From Flavobacteriaceae bacterium (GTDB lineage: Bacteria; Bacteroidota; Bacteroidia; Flavobacteriales; Flavobacteriaceae), in the NCBI GenBank assembly GCA_023264015.1, contig JALQTJ010000007.1:1-54375 (forward strand): a DNA stretch of 54,375 bases. Direction: 5' to 3'. This document shows, piece by piece, positions 45,009 through 53,635 of the stretch. A program made the position numbers and the translations under genes. Each line of letters begins with the position of its first letter. Within the stretch, counting starts at the first letter, position 1. The notes beneath the pieces were generated by a model, which was not told the origin of the DNA, made no database searches, and saw only the letters and a list, made by a program, of their open reading frames with translations.

Positions 45009-45510
45009 GCTTCCAATCTCCTTTGACCTTCATTACTTGTTCGATGACTTCCCTGACGCAGCCTTCTCCACCTTTAAAAGGCGATACATGGTCAGCAATA
45101 GTCCTAATTTCTTGAACTGCATCTGCCGGACAAGTGGCTAAATGACAATACTGCATTGCGTCTATATCCGGAATGTCATCACCCATATAAAGGGTGTGTT
45201 CGGCGCTTATGTTGTGCGTTTCAAAGTGCTCCTTTAGTACCTCTAACTTGTGATGTGCTCCGAGGTAAATGGAGTGAATACCCAGATCTTGCAAACGAGT
45301 TTTTACTTGGGTATTGGTTCCGCCAGTAATCACTACAATTTCATAGCCAGCATTTAGAGCTTGTTTGAGGGCGTATCCGTCTTTAACGTTCATCTTGCGT
45401 ACGAGTTCGCCATTAGAGTCTAAGTATAATGATCCATCGGTCATAACACCGTCTACATCGAATACAAAGCAACGAATAAGGTGTAATTCTTCTTTAAAGC
45501 TCTTTTTCAT
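44983..45510 (-). CDS. KdsC-like HAD-IIIA phosphatase (3-deoxy-D-manno-octulosonate 8-phosphate phosphatase)
   Basis: A 175-residue HAD hydrolase of the minimal-cap KdsC group: nucleophile loop FDVDGVMTDGS (about 17-27), motif II VITGG, and the C-terminal MGDDIPDIDAM. KdsC removes phosphate from Kdo-8-phosphate for LPS inner core, which fits the presence of lptD in this genome. Related HADs act on other sugar phosphates, so the assignment is family-level. It overlaps DUF2520 by 17 and maf by 26 bases. Confidence 0.85.
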   Translation of the reverse strand: MKKSFKEELHLIRCFVFDVDGVMTDGSLYLDSNGELVRKMNVKDGYALKQALNAGYEIVVITGGTNTQVKTRLQDLGIHSIYLGAHHKLEVLKEHFETHNISAEHTLYMGDDIPDIDAMQYCHLATCPADAVQEIRTIADHVSPFKGGEGCVREVIEQVMKVKGDWKHDSRTTSA

Positions 45511-46252
45511 ATAGCTGTTGAATTGAGGTAGTCATTGAATGGTATAGTTCAAGCAAAGTTAGGTGGTCCTTTAATAATGCTCGGTGCTTTTCAAGTGTTT
45601 TGAAATCGTTTCGTTTGGCAGGGCCCGATTGCGTCTCAACAGCATTTGATTGAAGCGTACGAATCAAAGACCCCTTTAGCATGGGTTTGATCCATTCAAA
45701 ATCAAGTCCTTGCTCGCTGCAATATCTTTCGCTCAAAGCATACATATGATTACTAAAATTCTGACTAATAACAGCAGCCAAATGTAATTTGGCCCTAGAA
45801 TCACTTGAAAGAGGAATCACCTTAGGCGAAAGTGCTTTGGCAATCTGTTCCAGAACTGTTTGACCCTCTTCAGAAGAGGCTTCAATAAAAAAGGGGGTAC
45901 TTTTTAGTTCGGTTGGGAGGGACTTATTGAAACTGTTGAGAGGATAGAACACCCCCGAATCTCCGACCGTTCTTTGAATCAAAGGTGTTATGCCACTGCA
46001 ATGAGCTACCATTCCTTTAAAGCGATCTAAACGTTCGTACAGCGCCATGATGCTGTCATCGGGCACTGCCAAAAGGATCAAATCGCTTTGTAAGACCTTC
46101 TCCCACTGTGTGATCCAATACGTTCCGAAGTGAGTCGCATCATCTATATTTCTACCGAAAACCCCTTGAAAGGCCATAGAGGGCAGTGAACTCATGGCCG
46201 CAAAGAGGCTTCTTGAAAGTGCACCTGAACCAATTATAGAGACTGAGATCAT
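45494..46252 (-). CDS. Rossmann-like protein with DUF2520
   Basis: A 252-residue protein with an N-terminal Rossmann fold (VSIIGSGALSRSLFAAM, 3-19) and a C-terminal all-helical DUF2520 domain, resembling the 6-phosphogluconate/F420-dependent NADP reductase architecture. The cofactor and substrate are unknown. It heads the DUF2520-KdsC-maf operon, an order frequent in Bacteroidota, and is divergent from ccsA with 73 bases between. Confidence 0.83.
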   Translation of the reverse strand: MISVSIIGSGALSRSLFAAMSSLPSMAFQGVFGRNIDDATHFGTYWITQWEKVLQSDLILLAVPDDSIMALYERLDRFKGMVAHCSGITPLIQRTVGDSGVFYPLNSFNKSLPTELKSTPFFIEASSEEGQTVLEQIAKALSPKVIPLSSDSRAKLHLAAVISQNFSNHMYALSERYCSEQGLDFEWIKPMLKGSLIRTLQSNAVETQSGPAKRNDFKTLEKHRALLKDHLTLLELYHSMTTSIQQLYEKEL

Positions 46253-46298
46253 AAGAACAATTGACCCTCGAAACTAGTGTTTTTAGGCCAAAAGGTGA

Positions 46299-46306
46299 TA
46301 ATTTTG
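46299..46306 (+). promoter_or_regulatory. -7 promoter box of resB-ccsA
   Basis: TAATTTTG matches TAnnTTTG exactly and ends 19 bases before the ATG at 46326. Confidence 0.5.
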
Positions 46307-46325
46307 CTCCCCAAAGAATCGTTAC

Positions 46326-49300
46326 ATGCGTTCGTTCTCACTTTTAAAATTTCTTGTTTCAACACGTTTAATGGCTGCGCTCTTCATTGCTTTTGCCCTG
46401 GCAATGGCAGTGGGAACCTTTATAGAGAGCATGTACTCGACCGCTACCGCGCGTATCTACATCTACAACGCGCGCTGGTTTGAGTTAATGATGTTGTTGT
46501 TTGTGATCAACTTTATCGGAAACATCAATAGATACAAGCTATGGAAGTGGAGTAAATGGCCCCTTTTAGCGTTACACCTATCGTGGATTTTAATCATTCT
46601 TGGTGCAGGCGTTACGCGTTATATCAGCTTTGAAGGAATGATGCCAATAGCCGAAGGCGAAGCTTCTTCGAGTTTTTATTCTGATAAGACATTTCTTACG
46701 ACCTATATCGATGGAGATTTAGAGGGATCTCGTAAGCGAAAAGTACTCGAAGACGACATGATTTTTAGTGGAGAAGGGCGCAAGTCATCACTTCCGTGGT
46801 CTACGAAGTTCGGAAGTACTCCAGTTGAAATCAACTATGTAGATTTTATACCGCATGCGGTTGAAGGGGTGGTTGAAGATGCCACTGCTCCTTACATTTT
46901 GAAGATTGTCGAATCAGGAGACGGGGCAAGGCACGACCATTTCATTCAAGAAGGTGAGGTGGCTAATATTCACAATGTCTTATTCTCGTTCAATCAGCCT
47001 ACGCCAGGAGCCATTGAGATTAGCTTCGACGGCAATACCTATGGTATTAAATCTCCTTTTGACGCGCAGTTCATGCGCATGGCTGACCAATTTCAAGGGC
47101 AGGTAAAGGCAGAAGAGCCTAACGAGTTACTTCTAAGATCACTCTATACCATAGGAGAATTTGGTTTTGTGATTCCAGACCCTGCAATTCGCGGAAGGGT
47201 TGATGTAATAGAAGCGAATAAAGACAGCGCTGAAGAGACAAAAGAAGCTTTAGTAGTAGAAGTAAATGTTGCCGGAAACTCAAAGAGAGTGACCTTGATG
47301 GGAGGGCAGGGATACACCGACTTTCAGCCTTCATTTGAGTGGGAAGGTTTAACGTTTACCATGCGATACGGTTCTAAAGAATACGAATTGCCTTTCGCCA
47401 TCAAGTTGAATGATTTTATCGCAGAAAAATATCCTGGAACTGAAGCCAATTATGCCTCTTTTATGAGTAGAATCGAAGTACAAGACGATCCTTCATTCGA
47501 TTACGATATCTACATGAACCATGTACTTGACCATAAAGGCTATCGCTTTTTTCAATCGAGTTTCTTTCCTGATGAATCGGGTACGGTACTTTCAGTGAAT
47601 CACGATCAATGGGGAACTTGGATCACCTATATAGGATACTTTTTGTTGTATGCCGGTCTCATGGGCCTCATTTTCTTCGGTGATACACGGTTTAAAGTTT
47701 TGGCAAAGTCTTTAAAGAAGTTGAATCAAAAGAAGTCTGCGCTGCTAACGGTTCTTCTCCTGGGATTCGGATTAAGTTCTTGGGGGCAAGAAAATCAATT
47801 GCCTAGTCAGGAGGTCGTTGATTCTTTAATCCTTTCTAATGTGGTTTCACAGGAGCACGCGTCAAAGTTTGCTTCACTGGTTATTCAAGACGACAACGGT
47901 CGGATGAAACCCGTACATACCTTTGCTTCTGAGCTTTTGCGAAAAATAAGCCTGAGGGATTCTTACAAGGGGCTAAGTGCAGAACAGGTATTTCTTTCGA
48001 TGATGCTCTATCCCGGCCTGTGGTATAATACTGAGTTTATTGCTTTAGATAAAAAGGCTCAGAACGATAGTATTCGTTCTATAATTGGTGTCCCTAAAGC
48101 AAAGCGGTATGTGAAAGTGACCGACTTTTTTGATGAAGAAGGAAACAATAAACTGCGGCCTTACCTCGTCGAAGCCTTTGCGACCAATACGCCCAATAAA
48201 TTTCAGCAGGATTTTAAGGACGCCTCAAACAGATTGGCTTTGCTCAATCGTGCTTTGAGTGGAGAAATACTTCGCATTTTTCCGGTCCCTACAGATGAAA
48301 ACAATAAATGGACTTCTGCCTTAGAATATCGTTCTGGTGTGGTTCAGCTTAACGACACCCTGTATGGAAGCTTTGTGGCCAATTCAATTCCGCTCTATCT
48401 ACAGTACGTTGATGGAGGGGTGCAAGAAGGGGATTATCAGAAAGCAGATCAGTTGCTAGAGAGTTTGAAAAAGAGCCAACGTCAGTTGGGCTTCGAAGTG
48501 ATTCCTGCGGAATCAAAAATTCAAACCGAGATACGCTATAACCGCTGGGATATCTTCAATAGACTCTACAAATATTATTCGCTTTTTGGAGTGGTGTTAT
48601 TTTTCATTGTGGTGGCACGCATTTACAAAGAGCGCAAGGCTTTAAGAGTGACGGTTAGCCTTTTTAAAACAGCCATTTACGCCTTGTTTTTATTACACAC
48701 AGTTGGTTTAGGGGTGAGATGGTATATCAGTGGTCATGCTCCTTGGAGCGACGCCTACGAAAGTATATTGTATGTCTCATGGGCTACCCTAGGAATTGGA
48801 TTGTGGTTAGGTAAAAAAAGTGACTTCACCATTGCTTCAAGTGCCTTTGTAAGTGCTATGTTACTCTGGATCGCACATCAAAACTGGGTAGATCCTGCAG
48901 TGGCTAACCTTCAACCTGTTCTGGATAGTTATTGGTTAATGATTCACGTAGCGGTCATTGTGGGCTCTTATGGACCCTTAACGGTGGGAATGATTTTAGG
49001 GGTGGTCACCTTGATTCTTATGCTACTGAGCAACGCCTCTAACAAAGAGCGCATGAAGTTATCGATCAAAGAATTGACCGTCATTAATGAGCTTTCACTT
49101 ACCATCGGGCTCATCATGCTCACTATCGGAAACTTCTTGGGAGGACAATGGGCCAATGAATCTTGGGGACGGTATTGGGGATGGGATCCTAAAGAAACCT
49201 GGGCTTTAATTTCTATTTTGGTGTATGCTTTTGTACTTCACATGAGGCTTGTTCCTGGTCTTAAAGGAAGATGGGCCTTTAATTTTGCAAGTGTAGTGGC

Positions 49301-49478
49301 GTTTTCAAGTATTATGATGACGTACTTTGGAGTAAACTTTTATTTAGTTGGATTGCATAGTTATGCCGCTGGTGATCAGGTAATCACACCTTCGTTTATC
49401 TACTATACGGCAGCTGGAGTACTTCTTTTAGGGATGCTTAGCTTTGTTAAATACAAACGGATCTATGGAACAGCTTAA
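46326..49478 (+). CDS. ccsA: Cytochrome c biogenesis ResB-CcsA fusion protein
   Basis: A 1050-residue fused system II cytochrome c synthetase. The ResB-like N-terminal half has three early membrane helices (about 10-105), a large periplasmic domain and another helix near 435. A second periplasmic region (about 480-735) is followed by a multi-helix CcsA half. The haem-handling tryptophan-rich WWD motif is seen in WANESWGRYWGWDPKETW, flanked by conserved His residues. It attaches haem to CXXCH motifs of exported apocytochromes c. The fusion is typical of Bacteroidota and epsilon-type systems. Its end overlaps bshB1 by 14 bases. Confidence 0.93.
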   Translation: MRSFSLLKFLVSTRLMAALFIAFALAMAVGTFIESMYSTATARIYIYNARWFELMMLLFVINFIGNINRYKLWKWSKWPLLALHLSWILIILGAGVTRYISFEGMMPIAEGEASSSFYSDKTFLTTYIDGDLEGSRKRKVLEDDMIFSGEGRKSSLPWSTKFGSTPVEINYVDFIPHAVEGVVEDATAPYILKIVESGDGARHDHFIQEGEVANIHNVLFSFNQPTPGAIEISFDGNTYGIKSPFDAQFMRMADQFQGQVKAEEPNELLLRSLYTIGEFGFVIPDPAIRGRVDVIEANKDSAEETKEALVVEVNVAGNSKRVTLMGGQGYTDFQPSFEWEGLTFTMRYGSKEYELPFAIKLNDFIAEKYPGTEANYASFMSRIEVQDDPSFDYDIYMNHVLDHKGYRFFQSSFFPDESGTVLSVNHDQWGTWITYIGYFLLYAGLMGLIFFGDTRFKVLAKSLKKLNQKKSALLTVLLLGFGLSSWGQENQLPSQEVVDSLILSNVVSQEHASKFASLVIQDDNGRMKPVHTFASELLRKISLRDSYKGLSAEQVFLSMMLYPGLWYNTEFIALDKKAQNDSIRSIIGVPKAKRYVKVTDFFDEEGNNKLRPYLVEAFATNTPNKFQQDFKDASNRLALLNRALSGEILRIFPVPTDENNKWTSALEYRSGVVQLNDTLYGSFVANSIPLYLQYVDGGVQEGDYQKADQLLESLKKSQRQLGFEVIPAESKIQTEIRYNRWDIFNRLYKYYSLFGVVLFFIVVARIYKERKALRVTVSLFKTAIYALFLLHTVGLGVRWYISGHAPWSDAYESILYVSWATLGIGLWLGKKSDFTIASSAFVSAMLLWIAHQNWVDPAVANLQPVLDSYWLMIHVAVIVGSYGPLTVGMILGVVTLILMLLSNASNKERMKLSIKELTVINELSLTIGLIMLTIGNFLGGQWANESWGRYWGWDPKETWALISILVYAFVLHMRLVPGLKGRWAFNFASVVAFSSIMMTYFGVNFYLVGLHSYAAGDQVITPSFIYYTAAGVLLLGMLSFVKYKRIYGTA

Positions 49479-50193
49479 ACTTGATATTTTGGTGCTTGCG
49501 GCTCATCCTGACGATGCCGAGTTAGGAGCGGGAGCAACCATTGCTAAAGAGGTAAGCTTAGGAAAGAAAGTCGGTATAATCGATTTCACACGTGGCGAAC
49601 TAGGAACAAGGGGTACGGTGGAGACTCGTGACAAAGAAAGTGCCCTTGCAGCTGATATTTTAGGCGTTTCTGTTAGAGAGAATATGAACTTCAGAGATGG
49701 CTTTTTTGTCAATGATGAGAACCATCAGTTAGCCCTGATCCAGAAAATAAGAAAGTACCGCCCAGAAATTGTTATCTGTAACGCAGTTTCAGATCGGCAT
49801 ATTGATCATGCTAAGGGAAGTAAATTAGCAAGTGATGCATGCTTTTTAAGCGGACTTGTAAAAATTGAAACGACAGATGACAAGGGTAAACCCCAATCGG
49901 CTTGGCGCCCCAATGCTGTGTATCACATGATACAGTGGACAGATTTAGAACCGGACTTTGTCGTTGATGTATCTCAGTATATCGATCAAAAGTTTGAAGC
50001 GATTAAAGCTTACGCCACTCAATTCTATGACCCAAAGAGCGGAGAGCCAGAAACCCCGATTAGTTCGCAAAACTTTTTAGAATCTGTACGTTATCGCGCA
50101 CAAAATCTTGGAAGGCTTACTGGGGTGGCTTTCGGTGAAGGATTTACTGTAGAACGCTATCCGTTAATCGATCGTTTGGATGCACTAAAATAA
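49465..50193 (+). CDS. bshB1: Bacillithiol biosynthesis deacetylase BshB1
   Basis: A 242-residue LmbE-like zinc deacetylase. The metal motif AAHPDDAELG (about 11-20) and the distal VSDRHIDH (about 113-120) are intact. It removes the acetyl group from GlcNAc-malate, step two of bacillithiol synthesis, using the product of bshA at 21923. The ATG at 49465 is preferred to an earlier start because homologues begin just before LDILVLAAHPDD; it overlaps the ccsA end by 14 bases. tRNA-His follows 67 bases after the stop. Confidence 0.93.
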   Translation: MEQLKLDILVLAAHPDDAELGAGATIAKEVSLGKKVGIIDFTRGELGTRGTVETRDKESALAADILGVSVRENMNFRDGFFVNDENHQLALIQKIRKYRPEIVICNAVSDRHIDHAKGSKLASDACFLSGLVKIETTDDKGKPQSAWRPNAVYHMIQWTDLEPDFVVDVSQYIDQKFEAIKAYATQFYDPKSGEPETPISSQNFLESVRYRAQNLGRLTGVAFGEGFTVERYPLIDRLDALK

Positions 50194-50214
50194 GTGTAGT
50201 CAATTGTTTTGATA

Positions 50215-50245
50215 TTGATAAACAATCGAAAATAAACTACATTTG
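50215..50245 (+). promoter_or_regulatory. Promoter of tRNA-His
   Basis: A TTG (50215-50217), 20 bases, then TACATTTG (50238-50245), an exact TAnnTTTG box ending 15 bases before the tRNA. Both elements and spacing fit the Bacteroidota consensus. Confidence 0.65.
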
Positions 50246-50260
50246 CCAACCAATTTAAAT

Positions 50261-50335
50261 GGTGGTTGTAGCTCAGTTGGTTAGAGCGCTAGATTGTGGT
50301 TCTAGAGGTCGCCGGTTCGAACCCGGTCTTCCACC
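50261..50335 (+). tRNA. tRNA-His (anticodon GTG)
   Basis: A cloverleaf with the extra 5' G typical of tRNA-His (50261), D arm GCTC/GAGC, anticodon arm CTAGA-TTGTGGT-TCTAG, T arm GCCGG-TTCGAAC-CCGGT and a C discriminator opposite G-1. CCA is not encoded. The acceptor stem GTGGTTG/CTTCCAC has two adjacent T-T mismatches (pairs 5-68 and 6-67). Everything else is canonical. Confidence 0.92.
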
Positions 50336-50336
50336 C

Positions 50337-50363
50337 AAAAAAGCCCGCATTGCGGGCTTTTTT
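50337..50363. terminator. Bidirectional terminator between tRNA-His and the M28 peptidase
   Basis: AAAAAAGCCCGCA pairs perfectly with TGCGGGCTTTTTT around a single T, with T runs on both strands. It can stop tRNA-His transcription rightward and the peptidase gene leftward. Confidence 0.9.
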
Positions 50364-50382
50364 ATTCTTAATAAATTATTCT

Positions 50383-51933
50383 TTATTCTATCGGCGCTTT
50401 ATCCACAACGGGCCTATTCTCACGATTTGCCACTTCTAAAAGGGTGTGAAAAACCAGACGTGTTCTATTCTCTAATAAATCGTAATTTATTTTATCTGGT
50501 GTATCGGTATGTGCATGATAGTCGTCATGGGTACCATTGAAATAAAAGATGATCGGAATGTTGTTTTTGGCAAAATTGTAATGATCTGAACGGTAATAGA
50601 AACGGTTAGGGTCGTTTTCGTCGTTATAGGTATAGTCTAATTCGATTTGGGTGAACTTCTCGTTTACCGCTTCTGACAATTCGTGCAGTTCAGTACTCAA
50701 TTTATCCGATCCTATAAGGTAGATGTAATTTCTATCGCCTTCTCTCTTGGGATCTATACGCCCAATCATATCGATATTCAAGTTGGTTACCGTTTGAGCA
50801 AGGGGATATAAAGGTTCGCGATCTGCATAATACTCAGATCCTAGCAGTCCTTTTTCTTCTCCAGTGACATGAAGAAAAACCACGGATCTTCTCGGACCCT
50901 TACCCTCTTTTTTTGCTGCAAGAAGAGCGTCTGCGAGCTCTAACATGGCTACCGTACCTGATCCGTCGTCATCTGCACCGTTGTTAACACGTCCTTCGGC
51001 ATCAATTCCGATATGGTCTAAATGAGAAGATACGATGACATATTCATCGGGTTTTTCAATTCCTTCAATGATCGCAACAACATTTTCGGTATCTATTGTT
51101 TCAGATCCTCCTTCGACAGCCATTTCTATGGTTAGGTCTAATGCAGAAGGTTCAGTAGTTGATCCAATAATAGCTGTGGCTTTTTCTGGGTGCATAATGG
51201 CTGAGAAAAGAGTCTCTTCTTCGCTAAGTCTCATTTGTCCGCTGTTATTGCGCTTCATGTAAGTGTAATACCGTGCATATCGCTCAAAGTTTGTGGCATC
51301 AACAAAGATCAATCCTGCTGCTCCATGCTTTTTGGCCGCCTCTACTCTCTTGGGAAGCGCCTCAGAGGTATTGCTCCATTTCGAATATTCAGAGGTTTGA
51401 GTAAGTACATAAGTTCCATCTTCATTCTTGGGTTCACCGGCTATCGCGATTACTACCTTTCCGGTTACATCTAGGTCTGCGTAATTAGAGTAGGCCTCAG
51501 TGTCAATTCCATAACTGACATATACAGATGCAAACCTTCCGTTGGCAGCAGAAAAAGTGACAAAATCTTCACCAATAGTAAAGGACTGGTCTCCAATAGT
51601 GAGAGACCCTTCAGGAGCTGTCGTATAGGTGACAGGTACTTTTTGAATATAGTTTTCGGTGCCTTGAGCCATAGAAATACCCAAAGAGTCATAAAATGAA
51701 GTGAGATAAGCTACCGCCTTTTTTTGACCAGGTTTTCCGGTTTCTCTGCCTTCAAATGCGTCAGAAGCATAGGTGTAGAGATGGGTTTTTAAATCTTCTT
51801 CGGTGATGCGAGAAGCAAGGTCAGCTTGTTCTTGATCTGAAGGTAAAAGAACAACGGCAGTCTTCTCAGGTGCATTTTGACAAGAGAAGAGAAAAGCGCT
51901 ACTAAAAAGAAGCGCAACAACAGCTTTTTTCAT
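50383..51933 (-). CDS. M28 family zinc metallopeptidase, lipoprotein
   Basis: A 516-residue exported lipoprotein: signal MKKAVVALLFSSAFLFS with lipobox Cys18. A PA (protease-associated) domain spans about 140-270. The M28 catalytic domain has the zinc ligands in SSHLDHIG (His), GADDDGSG (Asp), GEEKGLLGSEYY (Glu-Glu), NLNIDMIG (Asp) and YRSDHYNF (His). It probably acts as an aminopeptidase at the cell surface for nutrient peptides. The gene appears complete and ends beside the terminator shared with tRNA-His. Confidence 0.92.
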   Translation of the reverse strand: MKKAVVALLFSSAFLFSCQNAPEKTAVVLLPSDQEQADLASRITEEDLKTHLYTYASDAFEGRETGKPGQKKAVAYLTSFYDSLGISMAQGTENYIQKVPVTYTTAPEGSLTIGDQSFTIGEDFVTFSAANGRFASVYVSYGIDTEAYSNYADLDVTGKVVIAIAGEPKNEDGTYVLTQTSEYSKWSNTSEALPKRVEAAKKHGAAGLIFVDATNFERYARYYTYMKRNNSGQMRLSEEETLFSAIMHPEKATAIIGSTTEPSALDLTIEMAVEGGSETIDTENVVAIIEGIEKPDEYVIVSSHLDHIGIDAEGRVNNGADDDGSGTVAMLELADALLAAKKEGKGPRRSVVFLHVTGEEKGLLGSEYYADREPLYPLAQTVTNLNIDMIGRIDPKREGDRNYIYLIGSDKLSTELHELSEAVNEKFTQIELDYTYNDENDPNRFYYRSDHYNFAKNNIPIIFYFNGTHDDYHAHTDTPDKINYDLLENRTRLVFHTLLEVANRENRPVVDKAPIE

Positions 51934-51991
51934 GAAGTTAAATTTTGGAATGAAGATAGCGTAAATTCAATCGTTTCAGGTATTAAAGCGG

Positions 51992-51999
51992 TATTTTTG
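51992..51999 (+). promoter_or_regulatory. -7 promoter box of the secreted hypothetical gene, next to its start
   Basis: TATTTTTG matches TAnnTTTG exactly, and only AGGT separates it from the ATG at 52004, implying a leaderless transcript. Confidence 0.5.
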
Positions 52000-52003
52000 A
52001 GGT

Positions 52004-52891
52004 ATGAAAGGGATCTGGGCATTTATACTTCTTCTATGTTCTAGTTGGCTCCAAGCCCAGTTTGAAGAAATAAAGTACGTCTCAGATTTTGAGCTCAATG
52101 GTCGCGTGGAGCGCTGTGAGGTTTTGACCCCTTACGGCAGAGAGATTTTAGCGTTTAATCCAGACCAGTCCTTAAAGCAAATTACCACTATTTTCAATGA
52201 TGAAGATCAAGAGGTGGTAACCTTTACTTACGAGCAAGGATTGCTAAAAGAAAAGTCAATCGAAGTGGTAAAGGGAGGAGCGTTACAACCCTCGGTTTCC
52301 TTTTACCACACCTACACGCAGCGTGATACTATCACCGAAGAAATAGTATTCTCTTTTGACGGTCAGTTTCAGGCCCAAAACCGAAAGGTCACAGATAGCA
52401 TGGGTTCGCCAAAAACCTTAGAGCTGCGAACCAAGAGCAGTCGGGCCCTGTATCGTTATGAATTGATGCATGGAGAGACTCGTGACAGCTTGTTTACCTA
52501 TTTAGATCAAGAACTCATCCGTCTAGAAATTACCGACAAATCATTCAAATCTGAGATTCGTAAAAGCGATGTGAGCTACACTGACTCTCTTGTGACTTCG
52601 ATTCATTGGCGGGCCTACGACCTGAAGGATAATATAATGCGAGAGGTTGATTCGATTTTTGATTACAATTCAGACCTTGTCGATAGAACCGAAAAAACCT
52701 ATTTATACAGAGAAGGTCTATTGGAGGTATGGAAAGAAATGAGATTGAATCAAACCAAAACCAAGCGCTTTATTTATCAGCTTGACAATCATACTCCTCC
52801 CAATTGGGTGAAACGGATTGAACAACCTTCGAATGCCTATACTACAAGAATAATCACCTATTTTGATCCAAATGACAGCAACCCTAGATGA
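52004..52891 (+). CDS. Secreted protein of unknown function
   Basis: A 295-residue protein with a clear signal peptide (1-18, ending LQAQF). The mature part is strand-rich with repeated short segments of the type LxxxxxYxxxG..xxR, including YEQGLLKEKS, YLYREGLLEVWKE and a final TTRIITYFDPNDSNPR. This resembles the loose repeats of secreted YD/RHS-like or toxin-antidote-type bacteroidetal proteins, but I do not recognise a family. Its promoter box touches the start, and its end overlaps the thioesterase gene by 20 bases, suggesting co-transcription with menI and menF-like genes by chance or design. Confidence 0.7.
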   Translation: MKGIWAFILLLCSSWLQAQFEEIKYVSDFELNGRVERCEVLTPYGREILAFNPDQSLKQITTIFNDEDQEVVTFTYEQGLLKEKSIEVVKGGALQPSVSFYHTYTQRDTITEEIVFSFDGQFQAQNRKVTDSMGSPKTLELRTKSSRALYRYELMHGETRDSLFTYLDQELIRLEITDKSFKSEIRKSDVSYTDSLVTSIHWRAYDLKDNIMREVDSIFDYNSDLVDRTEKTYLYREGLLEVWKEMRLNQTKTKRFIYQLDNHTPPNWVKRIEQPSNAYTTRIITYFDPNDSNPR

Positions 52892-53303
52892 AAAAGAAAT
52901 TTTAGCCCGCTGTAATGCCCGTAGAGAAGGGACATTAATGCAAACGCTAAACATTGAGTTCGTTGGTGTAGATAAAGAAAGTATTACCGCCAAAATGCCG
53001 GTTAACGCATCTGTCTATCAGCCCGATGGTGTGTTGCATGGAGGGGCGACTGCAGCGCTACTCGAAACGGTAGGAAGCGTGGCTGTTTTTGTTTTTAAAG
53101 ACACCACAGATTTGATGGTTAGAGGAATTGAATTAAGTATCAATCATCTGAAGGGCGTGAAATCAGGTCACGTTTACGCCACAGCTAAGGCTATTCATTT
53201 AGGACGCACCACACAATTGTGGGAGGTTAAGGTTACAGATGAGGATAACAATCTTATTTCAGTTGGAAAGTTAACCACACTGACCCTGCAAAAAAAGGCG
53301 TGA
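52872..53303 (+). CDS. Hotdog-fold thioesterase, probably DHNA-CoA hydrolase (MenI)
   Basis: A 143-residue PaaI/MenI-type hotdog protein with the signature QPDGVLHGGATAALLETVGS (catalytic Glu in LLETVGS). The frame extends to a TTG at 52863, but the ATG at 52872 is the better start. It overlaps the upstream gene by 20 bases and the next start by one. The following isochorismate synthase fragment supports a role in menaquinone synthesis, hydrolysing 1,4-dihydroxy-2-naphthoyl-CoA; other acyl-CoA substrates remain possible. Confidence 0.87.
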   Translation: MTATLDEKEILARCNARREGTLMQTLNIEFVGVDKESITAKMPVNASVYQPDGVLHGGATAALLETVGSVAVFVFKDTTDLMVRGIELSINHLKGVKSGHVYATAKAIHLGRTTQLWEVKVTDEDNNLISVGKLTTLTLQKKA

Positions 53304-53572
53304 TGAAACGTCTAGAATGGTTGCTGCTTTTAGAAGAATGGCTTGAGCATCCACATCCTTTTTTGATGTGTGTGCGTCCTGAAAGTAGGGTTTTGGAGTT
53401 TTTTAGATTGAGGAGAGGACCTGATGCTACGTCGGTTTCTTCTGCTGAAAATCAAGACGAAATGTTCGTGATTCATCCGTTTAATCAAGAAGAGAACGCT
53501 TATTTTTACAGTCTTGACCCTATTGATACTTTTGAGCTCTTAGCAGAATCTAGAGGATGCTGTGGTCTCTGA
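53303..53572 (+). pseudogene. Isochorismate synthase-like N-terminal fragment, broken at an assembly junction
   Basis: The reading frame gives 89 residues from the ATG at 53303, overlapping the thioesterase stop by one base. HPFLMCVRPESRVLEFF, FVIHPF and ENAYFYSLDP match the start of Bacteroidota MenF-type chorismate-binding enzymes, normally about 350-400 residues. After roughly residue 80 (near 53545) similarity ends, the last residues AESRGCCGL look random and a stop follows. The catalytic chorismate-binding domain is absent. This is probably a real gene truncated by a contig misjoin, not a functional short protein. Confidence 0.65.
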
Positions 53573-53609
53573 ACTCGCGCAACGCTTCAATAGCTTCTAT
53601 GCTCAATAG
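53544..53609 (+). CDS. C-terminal tail of an unidentified ORF (partial, from the joined sequence)
   Basis: A third reading frame, not that of the isochorismate synthase, reads QNLEDAVVSELAQRFNSFY and then AQ before TAG at 53607-53609. An in-frame stop at 53541 shows it cannot extend further left in this assembly. It looks like the natural end of a helical protein that lay upstream of the DUF4892 gene in its source genome. The family is not recognised. Confidence 0.35.
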   Translation, partial: QNLEDAVVSELAQRFNSFYAQ

Positions 53610-53635
53610 TAATGTTAGTTAAATTTGAGAGAGTC

